Below, piece after piece: positions 1 to 8,919 of a stretch of 64,000 nt of DNA. This DNA is from Acanthornis magna (Eukaryota > Chordata > Aves > Passeriformes > Acanthizidae), in assembly GCA_036785705.1 (NCBI GenBank), contig JAWUZG010000975.1:62001-126000 (forward strand), written 5' to 3'. Within the stretch, counting starts at the first letter, position 1, and each line of letters starts with the position of its first letter. Position numbers and translations under genes: made by a program. The notes below the pieces were generated by a model. It saw only the letters and a list, made by a program, of their open reading frames with translations. It made no database searches and was not told the DNA's origin.

Positions 1-420
1 CCTCGGCAGCTTGGAGCTGCACGAGGCCCAGAAAGGATGCCCTGGACACAGCGATGGCCCCAGCAGCGGCTCTGCCCCCAGCACGGGGCTGTGTCCCACA
101 CCCCACGCTCCAGCCCGAGCTTTGGGCCGCGGGAGCGGAGCTGCTGCACGGAGCTTCCAGCCCCGCCAGCCGCAGCTCTGATCCCTTGGGACGTGACGGC
201 AGGGACGGGTGTCCGCCGGCGCTCGGGGTCTGTCAGCTTTTGCAATCCAGAGGGATAAACGGAGTCCAAAGTGGTGTCCATTTCCATCACTTGCCACTTC
301 TCCTTTCTTTTCCATGACGGATTTCACAGCGCTTCCTTTCACCCCAGAGACTAAGGAAACAAAATTCCCGGCTGCCCCTGCAGCCCTGCAGCTTTCCACA
401 GCACGGGATAGCTCCAGGGG
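1..420. other. GC-rich flank, no gene recognised
   Basis: I see short overlapping open frames but no domain, no splice-supported exon and no repeat that I recognise. It precedes a zinc-finger-type 5' region. Confidence 0.4.
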
Positions 421-429
421 TGATGTCAG

Positions 430-1000
430 ACAAAGCCGGGATGGGAATGCCAAAGAACAGGAGGAGGAGGAGCAGGCGAGGAGGAGGAGAGTCACGGAGG
501 AGGAAGGGTGGGTGGGGAGGAGAGATGGAGGAGGGGAAGCGGGAGGAAGAGGAGGGATAAAGGGGGAGAAGAGGCAGGAAGAGGAGGCATCAAGGGGGTG
601 GAGCAGAAAGAGAAGCAGGAACAGGAGTTGCCACGTGCGTGCATTGCTCTCTTTGTCTGCAACCCTCGGCCCCGGGAGCATCGCCCCCCGCATCCCGCAG
701 GTGACCGGGCAGGGGGAGCTCTCCCCAGAGAACTTGTGCGGTGCTTGGGGTTCTTTTTGGGAGGGGGGGGGATTTTTGGAGCTTGTAGGACTCCAGAACC
801 GAGCCCCAAATATCTTTGGTTCATCCTGGGAGGCTTTGTTGGGTTTTTTTGCGGGGGGGAGGGGGCGGATGTTTGGATGTTGCAGGACTCCTAACGTGAG
901 TCGCAAATGCCCCTGGGGGGATATTGGGGAGTCCCCGGCACGCGGGTTTTTGGGGGGTCTCAGTGGCGGCTGGTGGGAGAAGTGGGATGGGGTGGGATGG
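430..1000 (+). other. Zinc-finger gene 5' region, orphan copy
   Basis: A purine-rich GAGGAG tract (about 460-610) is followed by a conserved stretch ending in cccgcaggtgacc (near 700) and then G-rich text with repeated 'ggactcc' phrases. The same order occurs at 2,100-2,460 and 15,750-16,090 upstream of ZNF-A and ZNF-B, and in reverse complement at 29,200-29,750 upstream of ZNF-D. It is therefore probably the untranslated first exon, its donor and the promoter-proximal part of that zinc-finger family. Here no zinc-finger coding exon follows directly. An MHC leader exon comes next, at 1,529. Confidence 0.5.
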
Positions 1001-1528
1001 GGCCCGGGCAGGGTGGGATGTGGATTGGGGTGTGGGATGAAGTGTGGGGGAGGGGGATGGGTGGGCTGGGGCCTGGAATGAGGCAGCCGAAGGTTGGGGT
1101 GATGAAGGCGGGGGAACCCCAGTCCTTCGGGGCTTGCGGGTTATTGGCCACCTGTGAGGGAGTTTTGGGGTAGCCCTAATCCTTCGGGGGGTGGCACTGG
1201 CAGCGGGGGACACGTGTGTCCGGCAGCTCTGGAGCCCAGCTGCGCCCCCCTGGGCCCCAGCGGCGCCGGGAGCGGAATTTGGGGAGGGGGAGGTGTGGGG
1301 CGGGCAGGCCGGGCCCCCCCGCTGGGCGCTGTCCCGTTGGGGCCGAGTGCGGGGGGAGCTGTCCCGCGGGGCCCGGCCCTGCCCGGGCACGGCTGATGCC
1401 GCCCGCCCGCGCTCCGCACTGCTCCGGCCTGGTGCTCGCAGTGCCGCGCGGGGCGGGGCCGCTTTGGGGACCCCCCCAGGACAGAGCGCGGCTGCTTTGG
1501 GGCTCTGGGCACCTGCCCGGCGCTGGGC

Positions 1529-1599
1529 ATGGGCCGTGTGGGGGCAGCTGGGGCCGTCCTGGTGGCACTGGTGGTGCTGGGAGTGCCCCCGGCCGCGGG
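1529..1599 (+). pseudogene. MHC class II B leader exon, copy 1
   Basis: The 71 bases read MGRVGAAGAV...GVPPAAG and end at a GT donor (GG|GTGAGC). This is the charged start, hydrophobic core and Ala-Gly cleavage region of a songbird MHC class II beta signal peptide, and the length fits exon 1 of that gene. In an intact gene it targets the beta chain to the ER for pairing with the alpha chain. No sense-strand beta-1 exon follows within the next 2 kb. The zinc-finger 5' region follows instead, so this copy is an orphan exon. The closest match is the copy at 15,176, which differs at only a few bases. The identity is a family recognition from the peptide; a generic signal peptide is the alternative. 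Confidence 0.65.
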
Positions 1600-1619
1600 G
1601 TGAGCGGGGGGCGCGGTGA

Positions 1620-2460
1620 GAAGGGGGGCGGGGGTTGGGACCCCAAAGTGAGCGAAATGGGGATTGGGACCCCCAAAGTGGTCAGGAGGGGCCTGGAAGC
1701 CCCAAAACCAATCATGGGAGAGGGGGGATGGGGATTGAGGGGACGGTGGTGAAAGGGACAGAAGAGCAGGGGAAAAGAGGGGTCTGGGACCCCCAAAGAG
1801 AGTGGGAGGGGGATGGGACACAGAACTTGAGTTGGGAGATGTCTGTGGATTGGGAGAAGGATGAGAAAAGGGAGGAGAGGGGAGGGAAAGGTGGGGTTGG
1901 GAGGGAAGAAGGGCGGTTCCATGGGGGTCCTGCCCTGTCCCCCAGCACTCGTTCCCTGGAGCAATTCCCTGGGGCTCTGGGGGAGGTGGATCTACACTGG
2001 GGGGGGTCCCCAAGCCCCCTGTCCATCCTTGGGCCTGATCGGGGGCGTCCCCCCACCCAGCAGCCTGTGCTGCAGCAGGCATGGTGCAGAGGAGGGTGGG
2101 GAGAGGGGATCTGGGGGGAGAGCAGAGGATGAGCAGGAGGAGGAGGAACAGGAAAAGGAGGAGCAGGAAAAGGAGGAGCAGGAGAACCATGAGGTTTCAC
2201 CACTCACTGTGTCCGCAGCACCCCCGGCTCTGGGATCATTGCCCCCCCCCATTCCACAGGTGATCAGGGAGGGGTAGCCCACCCCAAATCTATCAGGGGG
2301 TCTTCCGGAGGGGTTCTTTTCTTTGGAGGGGTATTTGGAACTCGCAGTTTCTGGAATTGAACTCCAGATATCTTTGCATGTCCCTGGTGAGTATTTTCTG
2401 GGCCAGAGGGGATGTTTGGATCTTTGGACTCCAAAGCAGAGCTATAAATGCACTTTGGGG
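1620..2460 (+). other. 5' region and upstream exon(s) of ZNF-A
   Basis: This stretch holds G-rich DNA, a purine tract (about 2,090-2,190, AGGAGGAGGA type) and a candidate untranslated exon ending at cacag|gtgatc near 2,262. A second candidate donor, ccctg|gtgagt, lies at about 2,388. The order and wording match the orphan copy at 430-1,000 and the ZNF-B copy at 15,750-16,040. I infer a promoter and 5' UTR; no protein frame is conserved between copies. Confidence 0.45.
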
Positions 2461-3050
2461 GAATACTCGAGGGAATCCATATGGGAATTGCCCGGTATTT
2501 GTGGGACAGGACATTCGTTTTGGGGATCCCTGGGAGAGCTGGGGGGTGGAACTCCGGACTCCCGGAGTGTAGAGAGCAGAGAGGGGCGATAGCGGAGCTG
2601 GGGGACCCCCAGCAGCCTGGAGGGGTGAGGGAGCCTGGAGATGAGACAGGGCCAGGACACTGTGATGCTGAACGGGATGGCGGAGAGAGGGGGAAGCCCC
2701 GAGTATCTGGAGTGGGGGGAGCCTGAAGAGGGGAGCCCTGGGAGCCAAAGCTGCATCAGGGAAGAAGGGACCCCTGGGACCACCGAAACGCCACAGCATC
2801 CCTAAGCAGGAGCCCGGAGAAGGAGGATCCCCAGGACCCATGGGAGCCCCAGCAGCTTTGAGCAAGGGGAACCCCAGCACCCCAAAGCAGGGGACTGGAA
2901 AGGGGGAACTCCTGGGAGGCTTTTTTTGGGGGTTCTCTTCATATTTGGAGGATTTTATAGAAACAGAACACCCAGTCACTGCCTGAGCTGGACCTGGGCA
3001 TGAGGAACCCCCAACCCATGGCACTCACACCTTTTTTCCCCCCAAACCAG

Positions 3051-4152
3051 GATTTCCCATTCCCAAACCTTGGGCAGCTGGAGAAGGAGGCTGTGAGGAA
3101 GAGGAAGATGGCCCAGTTCCCCCAGGCAGGTGAGGAGGAAGTCAGTGCCCCTTTCCCCCTCTCTTTTGCTCTATGTCCCAGCTGAGCATCGTCCCCAGCT
3201 GCAGGACAACCCCGCTGCTGATGCTGTCCTGCAGGGACAGATTGGGGAGATGTCCTTCCCCTTCCCTGTGGCACGGAGGCAAATCCCATCCTTTCCTTGT
3301 CCTCCCTCCCCAGGCAATGAGCTGCAGACAGAGACCAGGGAGGGCAAACCCTTGGGTCAGAACCTGGTGGAAGAGGCCGTTTTGAGCGGCTCCATGGCAC
3401 AGGAGTTCAAGAGGGAGGAAAAGCCCCAGAGATGCCACACAAGGAGGGGCTGCAAACCCAGCCCAGGGCGCTCTGAGGAGGAGAGACCCACCCTGTGCCG
3501 GGAAGGTGACCAGAGCTTCAGCCAGAGCTCGGCCCTGGTGGTCCATGATCAGCTCCATGATGGGGAGAAGCCCTACGAGTGTGGGGAATGTGGAAAGGGC
3601 TTCAGCAAGAGATCCCACCTGATGGTCCACCAGATGATCCACACAGGGGAGAGGCCCCACGAGTGTCGGGAATGTTGGAAGAGGTTTCCAACCAGCTCCC
3701 ATTTCCTCAGGCATCAACGGATTCACACAGAGGAGAGGCCCTTCCGCTGCCCTGACTGCAGGAAGGGCTTCAACCGCAAGTCCCACCTCATCACCCACCA
3801 GCGCATCCACACCAGGGAGAGGCCCTATGAGTGTGGGCAATGTGGGAAGAGCTTCAGCCAGAGCTCCAGCCTGATCCGCCACCAGAGGATCCACACTGGG
3901 GAGAGGCCCTACGAGTGTTCCGAGTGTGGGAAGAGGTTTCCATCCAGCTCCCATGTCCTCAGCCATCAGCGGATTCACACAGAAGAGAGGCCCTTCCACT
4001 GCCCCGACTGCAAGAAGGGCTTCAAGCACAACTCCCACCTCATCAGGCACCGGCGCACCCACACAGGGGAGAGGCCCTATGAGTGTCCTGAGTGTGGGAA
4101 GAGCTTCTCCAGGAGCTCTCACTTGACCCGACACCAGCAGAGGCACCAGTAA
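3051..4152 (+). CDS. ZNF-A: C2H2 zinc-finger protein, 7 fingers
   Basis: There are two coding exons. A 79-base exon (3,051-3,129) sits between ccaaaccag and gtgagg. A last exon (3,314-4,152) follows ccctccccag. Joined in phase they give a short charged N-terminus ([20 protein letters not shown]...) and then seven C2H2 fingers with TGERPY/TEERPF linkers, ending at TAA. No KRAB, SCAN or BTB domain is visible. The family is the large songbird-expanded nuclear DNA-binding zinc-finger group with unknown targets. Oddity: the ATG used by ZNF-B and ZNF-D (M-E-[K/E]-E-A) is CTG here, so translation would have to begin at the downstream ATG (KRK-M-AQ). The fingers form two three-finger units plus one. 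The frame is otherwise open, so it may still be coding. Confidence 0.75.
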
Positions 4153-4280
4153 GGGAAGCCCTGTGAGTGCCCTGACTATGGGAAGAGCTTTGTGCGCTGC
4201 TCCAACTTCGTCCTCCATTGGACTACCCCCATTGGGCAGAGCCCTGGTGATCCACACTCCTGGTGACCAACACTGGGAGG
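4150..4280 (+). pseudogene. Extra zinc finger beyond the ZNF-A stop
   Basis: Immediately after the TAA the same frame continues as GKPCECPDYGKSF...NFVLHW, an eighth C2H2-like finger. The second cysteine is replaced by tyrosine and the distal histidine pattern is broken. The other three paralogues have the same stop at the same place followed by the same remnant, so the loss of this finger predates their duplication. Confidence 0.7.
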
Positions 4281-4429
4281 ACACCTGGCTGGTGACTTCC
4301 ATGTCCTCAGATTCCCTGTAGCCACCTGGACAGACTCAGGGGCATGAACATCCATTGGGACTCAGGTTGACATTGGAACTTCCTTGGGAAGAGCTGATTT
4401 ATTAACTTTACACCCTAAAAAAAATCTCA

Positions 4430-4525
4430 CCCGCTCCTTCCAGTTGTTTCTTCTGGTGGCATCAAGCAACGCTGGATGATCTGGAAGGTCTTTTCCAACC
4501 TAAATAATTACCCTTATCATCCTGT
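4430..4525 (+). mobile_element. CR1 LINE 3'-end fragment
   Basis: The segment gatgatctggaaggtctttt followed by ccaacctaaataatt is the hallmark 3' end of avian CR1 retrotransposons, read on the plus strand. Equivalent copies sit at the same position relative to the zinc-finger genes near 17,770-17,845 and, inverted, at 25,815-25,900. The insertion is therefore older than the module duplication. Confidence 0.75.
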
Positions 4526-4671
4526 CAAAACTACCAAAATTGGGGTAAAAATAAAGAAATGAAACAAAGAGATTGAAATCTGCACCATTTTCCTGGGATT
4601 TGAGGGTGAATTTGGGGTTCATCGCGGATTTGGGTGTTCTGGGGCTGCCCAAGCCAAGGGACAGTGCCAAG

Positions 4672-4862
4672 ACCTCATCGTTGTGGCAGCAGAACGTGTC
4701 CACCTGAGCCCATCTGTGCTCTAGGAATTCGGTTGTCTGTCCCAGTCCCTGGCCTGGGTCTCCCCATTTGGGGTGTGCCCCTCCAAGTGCCCAAATCACT
4801 ACTGAAGTGCCCAAGCTGCTCCCAGCTGTGGATGTTCCTGTCCACCAACCTCTCCTGGTCAA
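4672..4862 (-). pseudogene. MHC class II beta-1 exon remnant, copy 1
   Basis: On the minus strand two overlapping frames read ERLVDRNIHSWEQLGHFSSD... and then FLEHRWAQVDTFCCHNDEV. Together these match the second half of the class II beta-1 domain: the (R/E)RF-D-R-IYNREQ strand, the HFDSD turn, and the helix ending VDTFCRHNYE with its disulphide cysteine. A frameshift separates the halves and the 5' third of the exon is missing. It lies antisense to ZNF-A and to the leader exon at 1,529. In a live gene this domain forms half of the peptide-binding groove; this piece cannot. Confidence 0.65.
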
Positions 4863-5205
4863 TGCCATGGGGGGCTGGGAGGGGCATTTGGGGATCCTGT
4901 GGGGATTGGGAGGGCCTTTTGTGGTTCTTGGGGACATCTGTGGTGCTGAGAGGGTCTTGGTGGGGTCTGTGAGGGAGTTTTGGGGTCCAGGCTGGGGTGT
5001 GTGGCCTGTAGAGGACTTGGGTGTGTCTTGGGGGAGATGGGAAAGGGGTTTGGGTGGCTCTTGGGGCTGTCTTGTGTTTCATGGACTGGATTGGGGAATT
5101 CTAGGGGGAGCTGTGAGGTGGTTTGAGAGGTCCGGCATTGCTTGTGTGGCTTGGAAAGGGTTTCAGGGCAGTTGTGACCCCCAAGACCCCCAAATCTGCC
5201 ACCAG

Positions 5206-5285
5206 ACCCTGCCCCCCAAAATGCTGCCAGGGGTTGGGGAGCTCCATGTTGGGGTTCCTCCTCCTGGTGCTGTTGAAGAAGGTGA
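5206..5285 (+). pseudogene. MHC class II B transmembrane exon remnant, copy 1
   Basis: The sense frame gives PKMLPGVGEL. After a one-base shift it gives MLGFLLLVL followed by LKK and a gtgagg donor. This follows the class II B connecting-peptide/transmembrane exon pattern (K-ML-GVGGF, hydrophobic run, basic stop-transfer). The frameshift and the absence of an Ig-like beta-2 exon upstream make it a remnant. Confidence 0.5.
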
Positions 5286-5350
5286 GGGGGGGTCGCCAGA
5301 GCGTGTGTGCCCCTCCCCATGCAAGTGTCACCCCTTGTCCCTCCCCACAG

Positions 5351-5490
5351 GGCTCCTGACCTAGCTCCTGCTGACCCCAGGGGAGAATTTGGGGAGGGGG
5401 CAGAGGGGGTGCACAGCCCCCGCCGGGGGATGACCTCGAGCCAGCACCCTTTGTTTAGCTCCAAGCTGGGCTTGGGGCCGCAACAGGAGC
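5351..5490 (+). pseudogene. MHC class II B tail exon and 3' UTR remnant, copy 1
   Basis: After the acceptor ccctccccacag the sequence encodes G-L-L-T and TAG, the short cytoplasmic end typical of class II B chains. About 120 bases of GC-rich DNA then run up to a sharp switch at about 5,490. The second copy (18,714) has CAG in place of the TAG. Confidence 0.45.
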
Positions 5491-5492
5491 TG

Positions 5493-6372
5493 AGATGATC
5501 TCTATGCTCCGTCTGCTGGGGCCACCTCAGCCTGCGGTGAACTCCCCTTTCAATATTTTCTTTTTTTTTTCAGTATGTAAATATAGACTCTTCTAATACA
5601 CAGACTCACAGGATCTTTCTTTCAGTGCCCAGTGTCTGCAGGGCATAGGGGAAGAGGGGGGGAACAAGATGCTTGTGCTCAGCAGGTTGCCCAGGCGTGC
5701 AGTGTGGAAGGAATGTGGCCAGAAGCGCCTTGGCCTTTGGTGGTTCTGCTGCAGCCTTAACGCTTCCGCCAGAGCGAGTGGGCAGAGGCTGGAGCTGCGG
5801 GGATCCCTGCGAGACTGGTGCCTGGAGATGGCCACAAGCCCTGTGCCAGCAGGGCAGCGCCATCTGTGTCCTGCCCGTGTGTTGCTGGCTGGATTGCCGA
5901 GGGCTCCGAGGTGCCTCTTGGTGCGGCTCCTCTGGAGCTCCAGCGGGGCTGTGCCGCTGCCGGGCAGGTTGACCGGGCTGGGGGAGACCCTGAGGGGACG
6001 GGGTGGTGGGAGGCTGTGAAGGGATGAGGTGCTGCGCAGGCCCTGATCGGGACGAGGCAGTGGGACAGCATGAGGGGGGAATGTGTGAGGCGGTGGGTGA
6101 CAGGAGCCTACCAGGGGACAGGAGGCCCATGTGGGGCTGGGTGCTGGGAAGCCCTGAGGAATTGGGTGTCAGAGGCCCTAAGCAGCCCCCAGGCAGCTGC
6201 CTTGTTCCTGACAGCTGCTCTGGTGTTTCCCCAAGGCATCTCCCATGCCTCGAGGCTGAGCCTCAGCGGGAGGGAGGCTGGGGACACCGCTGAGGTGCCC
6301 AGGCTGGGCTGGCTGGGGACAAGGAGGGCAAGGGGGCCTTGCCGGGGCATGGCGACTGCGTGCTGCCTACAA
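5493..6372 (+). repeat. Segmental duplicate of the MROH 3' flank, copy 1
   Basis: This segment matches 14,066-14,957 nearly base for base from about 5,593 on, with only scattered substitutions and one small TGCTGGG expansion. In the second copy it continues directly from the end of the MROH gene. It therefore represents MROH 3' flanking or UTR sequence transplanted next to the MHC tail remnant. The open frames inside it (for example 5,669-6,019) are shared because the DNA is shared, not because they show coding constraint. Confidence 0.75.
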
Positions 6373-6389
6373 GGGCCAGTGGGCAGTGG

Positions 6390-6560
6390 GCAGTGGGCAG
6401 TGGCAGGGCTGGTGGCCAGCCCGGGCCTCCACGGCTGCCCAGGCCATGGTGCTGTGGCCGAGTCCCCCCTGACACAGAGCTCTGGCACTGCAGAGCCGCT
6501 GCCACCATGAGGAGGGCAGCGCTGTCTCCTCGAGCAGGCCTGCGGAGTCGCTGCTGTGGA
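6390..6560 (+). pseudogene. MROH exon remnant
   Basis: The text from 'ggccagcccgggcctcc' to 'cactgcagag' parallels the intron at 10,240-10,329 before MROH exon 5. The following bases read RAAATMRRAALSPRAG, a decayed form of the exon's AASSMWRAIICSLRAAEPA. A second, broken MROH copy therefore once lay here. I cannot trace neighbouring exons. Confidence 0.45.
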
Positions 6561-8260
6561 AGTGGCTCTGGGCACTGCAGAAACAGCACCAGAGCGTGCG
6601 CAGGAACAGCAGGAGCCAGAACACCGCTACCTGCTCAACAAGGCACCCGCACCGGCCGGGACACCAAACAGGGATACTGTGGGCACAATGGCACGTGGTT
6701 TGGCAAAAGGCTTCAGCACAACTGACCACAATGGCTTTCTCTTGATTTGCCAGCCTCACAGCAAGACTTGGCAGCTTCTGCTGTAGCCTGTGCCCCTGAC
6801 TGACTTCAACGGCCGTGCTTGAGGGCAGACTCGCCTTCCACAGTCAGGCCTCCCGAGGCCGCGGCATTGGTGCCATCGTGAGAGAGAGACTCTGATGGGA
6901 CACGAGCCCTGGGCTGCAGCTGCCGTCCCTCTCCTCCATGCAGGCACCTTCAAGATGACTCGTGCACAAGCTTTGAAATGAAATCCTGGACTTGCTTGGA
7001 ACAAAGGAGGAAGCAGCAGGTGCTGAAGCAAAGCAGGCAGTTGTGGCGCAGGTTCAGGGCTGGAGGGAAGCACTTTGGTGTCTGCTGAGAAGATGGCCCG
7101 GTTCACAGGCACAGGCTTTGCTGCTAGAGGATCCTGCTTTGCTCTTGCTGGAGGCCATTCCCTAGCAGCAGTGCATGGCCCTGCATTTTTCCTGCATCAA
7201 GTCTTGTGGATCTGTGGCAACAAGCCTGTCCCGTGTCCCTGCGACAGCAGAAAAGGGTGGGACACTTCTGCTTCCAGCACTTCCCTGGGCTGCTCCTTCA
7301 GGGTGCTGGCACCATCATCAGAGACACAGACCAGCTTCTCCTCCCAGAGTTATCCCTCCCCCCTGCACTTCCCCAGGTGATTCCCTCGACGTTCACTGGG
7401 GAACCTCCCTGTTTGTGGCCGTCCATTGCCGTGCTCAGCAGGCACCCAGTTGTGTTTGGACAGGAGCTGCCACAGCCACACACGCAGCAATTGGAGCACT
7501 GCACACCAGAGGCTGGCCCGATTCTTTTTTTCCTGTGTGCAAGAAAGACAGTCAGGAAAGCCCAAGGAAACTTGACAGTGTCTCTGTGGAATCTCTCTGT
7601 TCTGTGAAATTCAGCAACTAATGGTGTTCTTGCGCTCCTGCTAATTGCTTCCATGAAAAAGAATCATCCCAGGAAGGCGCAACATCATCTGGCAGATCCC
7701 AACTGTTGCCACCGCTTGCTGCAGGTGCTCCTGCCAAGAGCCACCTGCAGGAAGGAGCACAGACACCCATGCACCAATGTTGGCTTTGGCTGCCCTCTGG
7801 CAGAGAAGCAGCCCCGGGGGCACAGGTCTCTGGGCCAGGAGATGGCACTGGCACTGCCAGGGCTCAGGGGGTGGCAGGTCTGCTTTGGTGGGGACTCTGC
7901 TGTACCTGCTGATTTCAGTGCCCCCCGGGCCCCAGGGGTCAGAGCAGCATTGGTGCCCTGGCCCACACGTTCCCTGTCTGTGTCACAGCCTCGTGTTTAG
8001 GATGGCCAGCAGCCGGGACTTGTCCCAGGCAGGCCGTGCCAGCTTCTGTGGAAGGCCCCATGCCCTTCCCGCTGCAGCTGCGTCGGCAGCCGTGGGGGTC
8101 CTGCTGCTGCCCTGAGCCCGCAGAGCAGGGGAGCGTTTGCTTCTTGTTTGAGCCGTTCCTAAGGTTCCTATCGGGCTGCCTTAGACGCTTGGGGCAACAG
8201 ATTCCTTCCAACCTGGGCCACTTTGGGAGGGCTGGGGGCAGCCCCAGGGCAGGCGGCAGT
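6561..8260. other. No gene recognised upstream of MROH
   Basis: GC-balanced DNA with short open frames (the longest is about 150 codons on the plus strand at 7,175-7,621) that lack known motifs or supporting splice sites. It could contain the MROH promoter and 5' UTR, but I see no specific element. Confidence 0.35.
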
Positions 8261-8268
8261 GTGTGTAA

Positions 8269-8412
8269 GGGCCCTTTGTGACACAGTGCAGCATGGTCAC
8301 TCACCATGGGATGGAAGCAGGACAGGCTGTCCAAGGGCCCTTTGTGACATGGTGCAGCATGGGATGGAACTGGGACAGGGTGTCCAAGGGCCCTTTGTGA
8401 CATGTTGTGACA
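8269..8412. repeat. Short tandem repeat, gggccctttgtgaca units
   Basis: The phrase ccaagggccctttgtgacat with flanking 'gcagcatgggatgga' text starts at 8,269, 8,335 and 8,388, giving units of about 66 and 53 bases in roughly 2.5 copies. Confidence 0.7.
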
Positions 8413-8534
8413 TAGGCTCTGGCGGCAACATAACCACGCCACTGTGCTCGGAGCACGCGACGGGACAGGACGGGACAGAGTGGTGCCGTGAGGAGCCCCC
8501 GCACAGCACACTCATTCCTTGCTAACCCGGAGCT

Positions 8535-8885
8535 TTTCCGAGGCGTTTCTCCTGCAGGTGACCTCGTGGCCAGACCACAGGACTTGGTGACCCGTGGCCT
8601 TCCTGAGGCTTCTCTTCTGCAGCTGCCCTCAAGGGCAGGCTGCGGGACTTGGTGCCCGCAGCTCTTCCGAGGCATCTCCCATCCCGGCGGCCGGTGCCCT
8701 CGAGGCCAGACCCTGGGAGTTGCTGACCAAAATCCTTGCCGAGGAGTCTCCCGCCCTTGTGGCAGAAGCCCTCGAGACCAAAGTGCAGGACTTGGTGTCC
8801 TGTAACCTTCCCAAGGCTTCACTCTTGCAGGTACCTTCCAGGCACAACTGCAGGACTTGGTGAGCCACAGCTTTCCCGAGGCATC
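8535..8885 (+). repeat. Degenerate 65-72 bp repeat array, possibly exon-derived
   Basis: The phrase caggacttggtg and variants recurs at 8,578, 8,643, 8,714, 8,786 and 8,851. Each is preceded by an 'ctcctgcag'/'cttctgcag' phrase and a Glu/Ala-rich stretch. Translated pieces resemble each other (QDLVTRGLPEASLLQ, QDLVSCNLPKASLLQ, QDLVSHSFPEASLLQ) but sit in different frames. The last unit is in frame with, and directly upstream of, the MROH start at 8,920, so the array may be an eroded N-terminal repeat of that gene. Confidence 0.55.
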
Positions 8886-8919
8886 TCTCCTGCAAATAGC
8901 CTTTATTCCAGTCAGTGAC

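Noticed and set aside
1130..1528. MHC class II promoter (X and Y boxes) before the leader exon
   Set aside because: An ATTGG word occurs near 1,143, but no convincing X box at the right spacing is visible, and the word lies outside the part duplicated in copy 2.
1141..2190. Proline/serine-rich minus-strand frames of up to 349 codons
   Set aside because: They arise from the G-rich and purine-rich 5' region. They are not conserved in frame with the copy at 14,848-15,906 beyond the shared DNA, and no motif is present.
3142..4302. 386-codon minus-strand frame opposite ZNF-A
   Set aside because: It is the periodic complement of the 84-base finger repeats. The same shadow appears opposite ZNF-C and ZNF-D.
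5669..6019. 116-codon frame conserved at 14,247-14,597
   Set aside because: Both lie in a recent segmental duplicate, so sharing is expected. No domain, and several other frames are equally shared.
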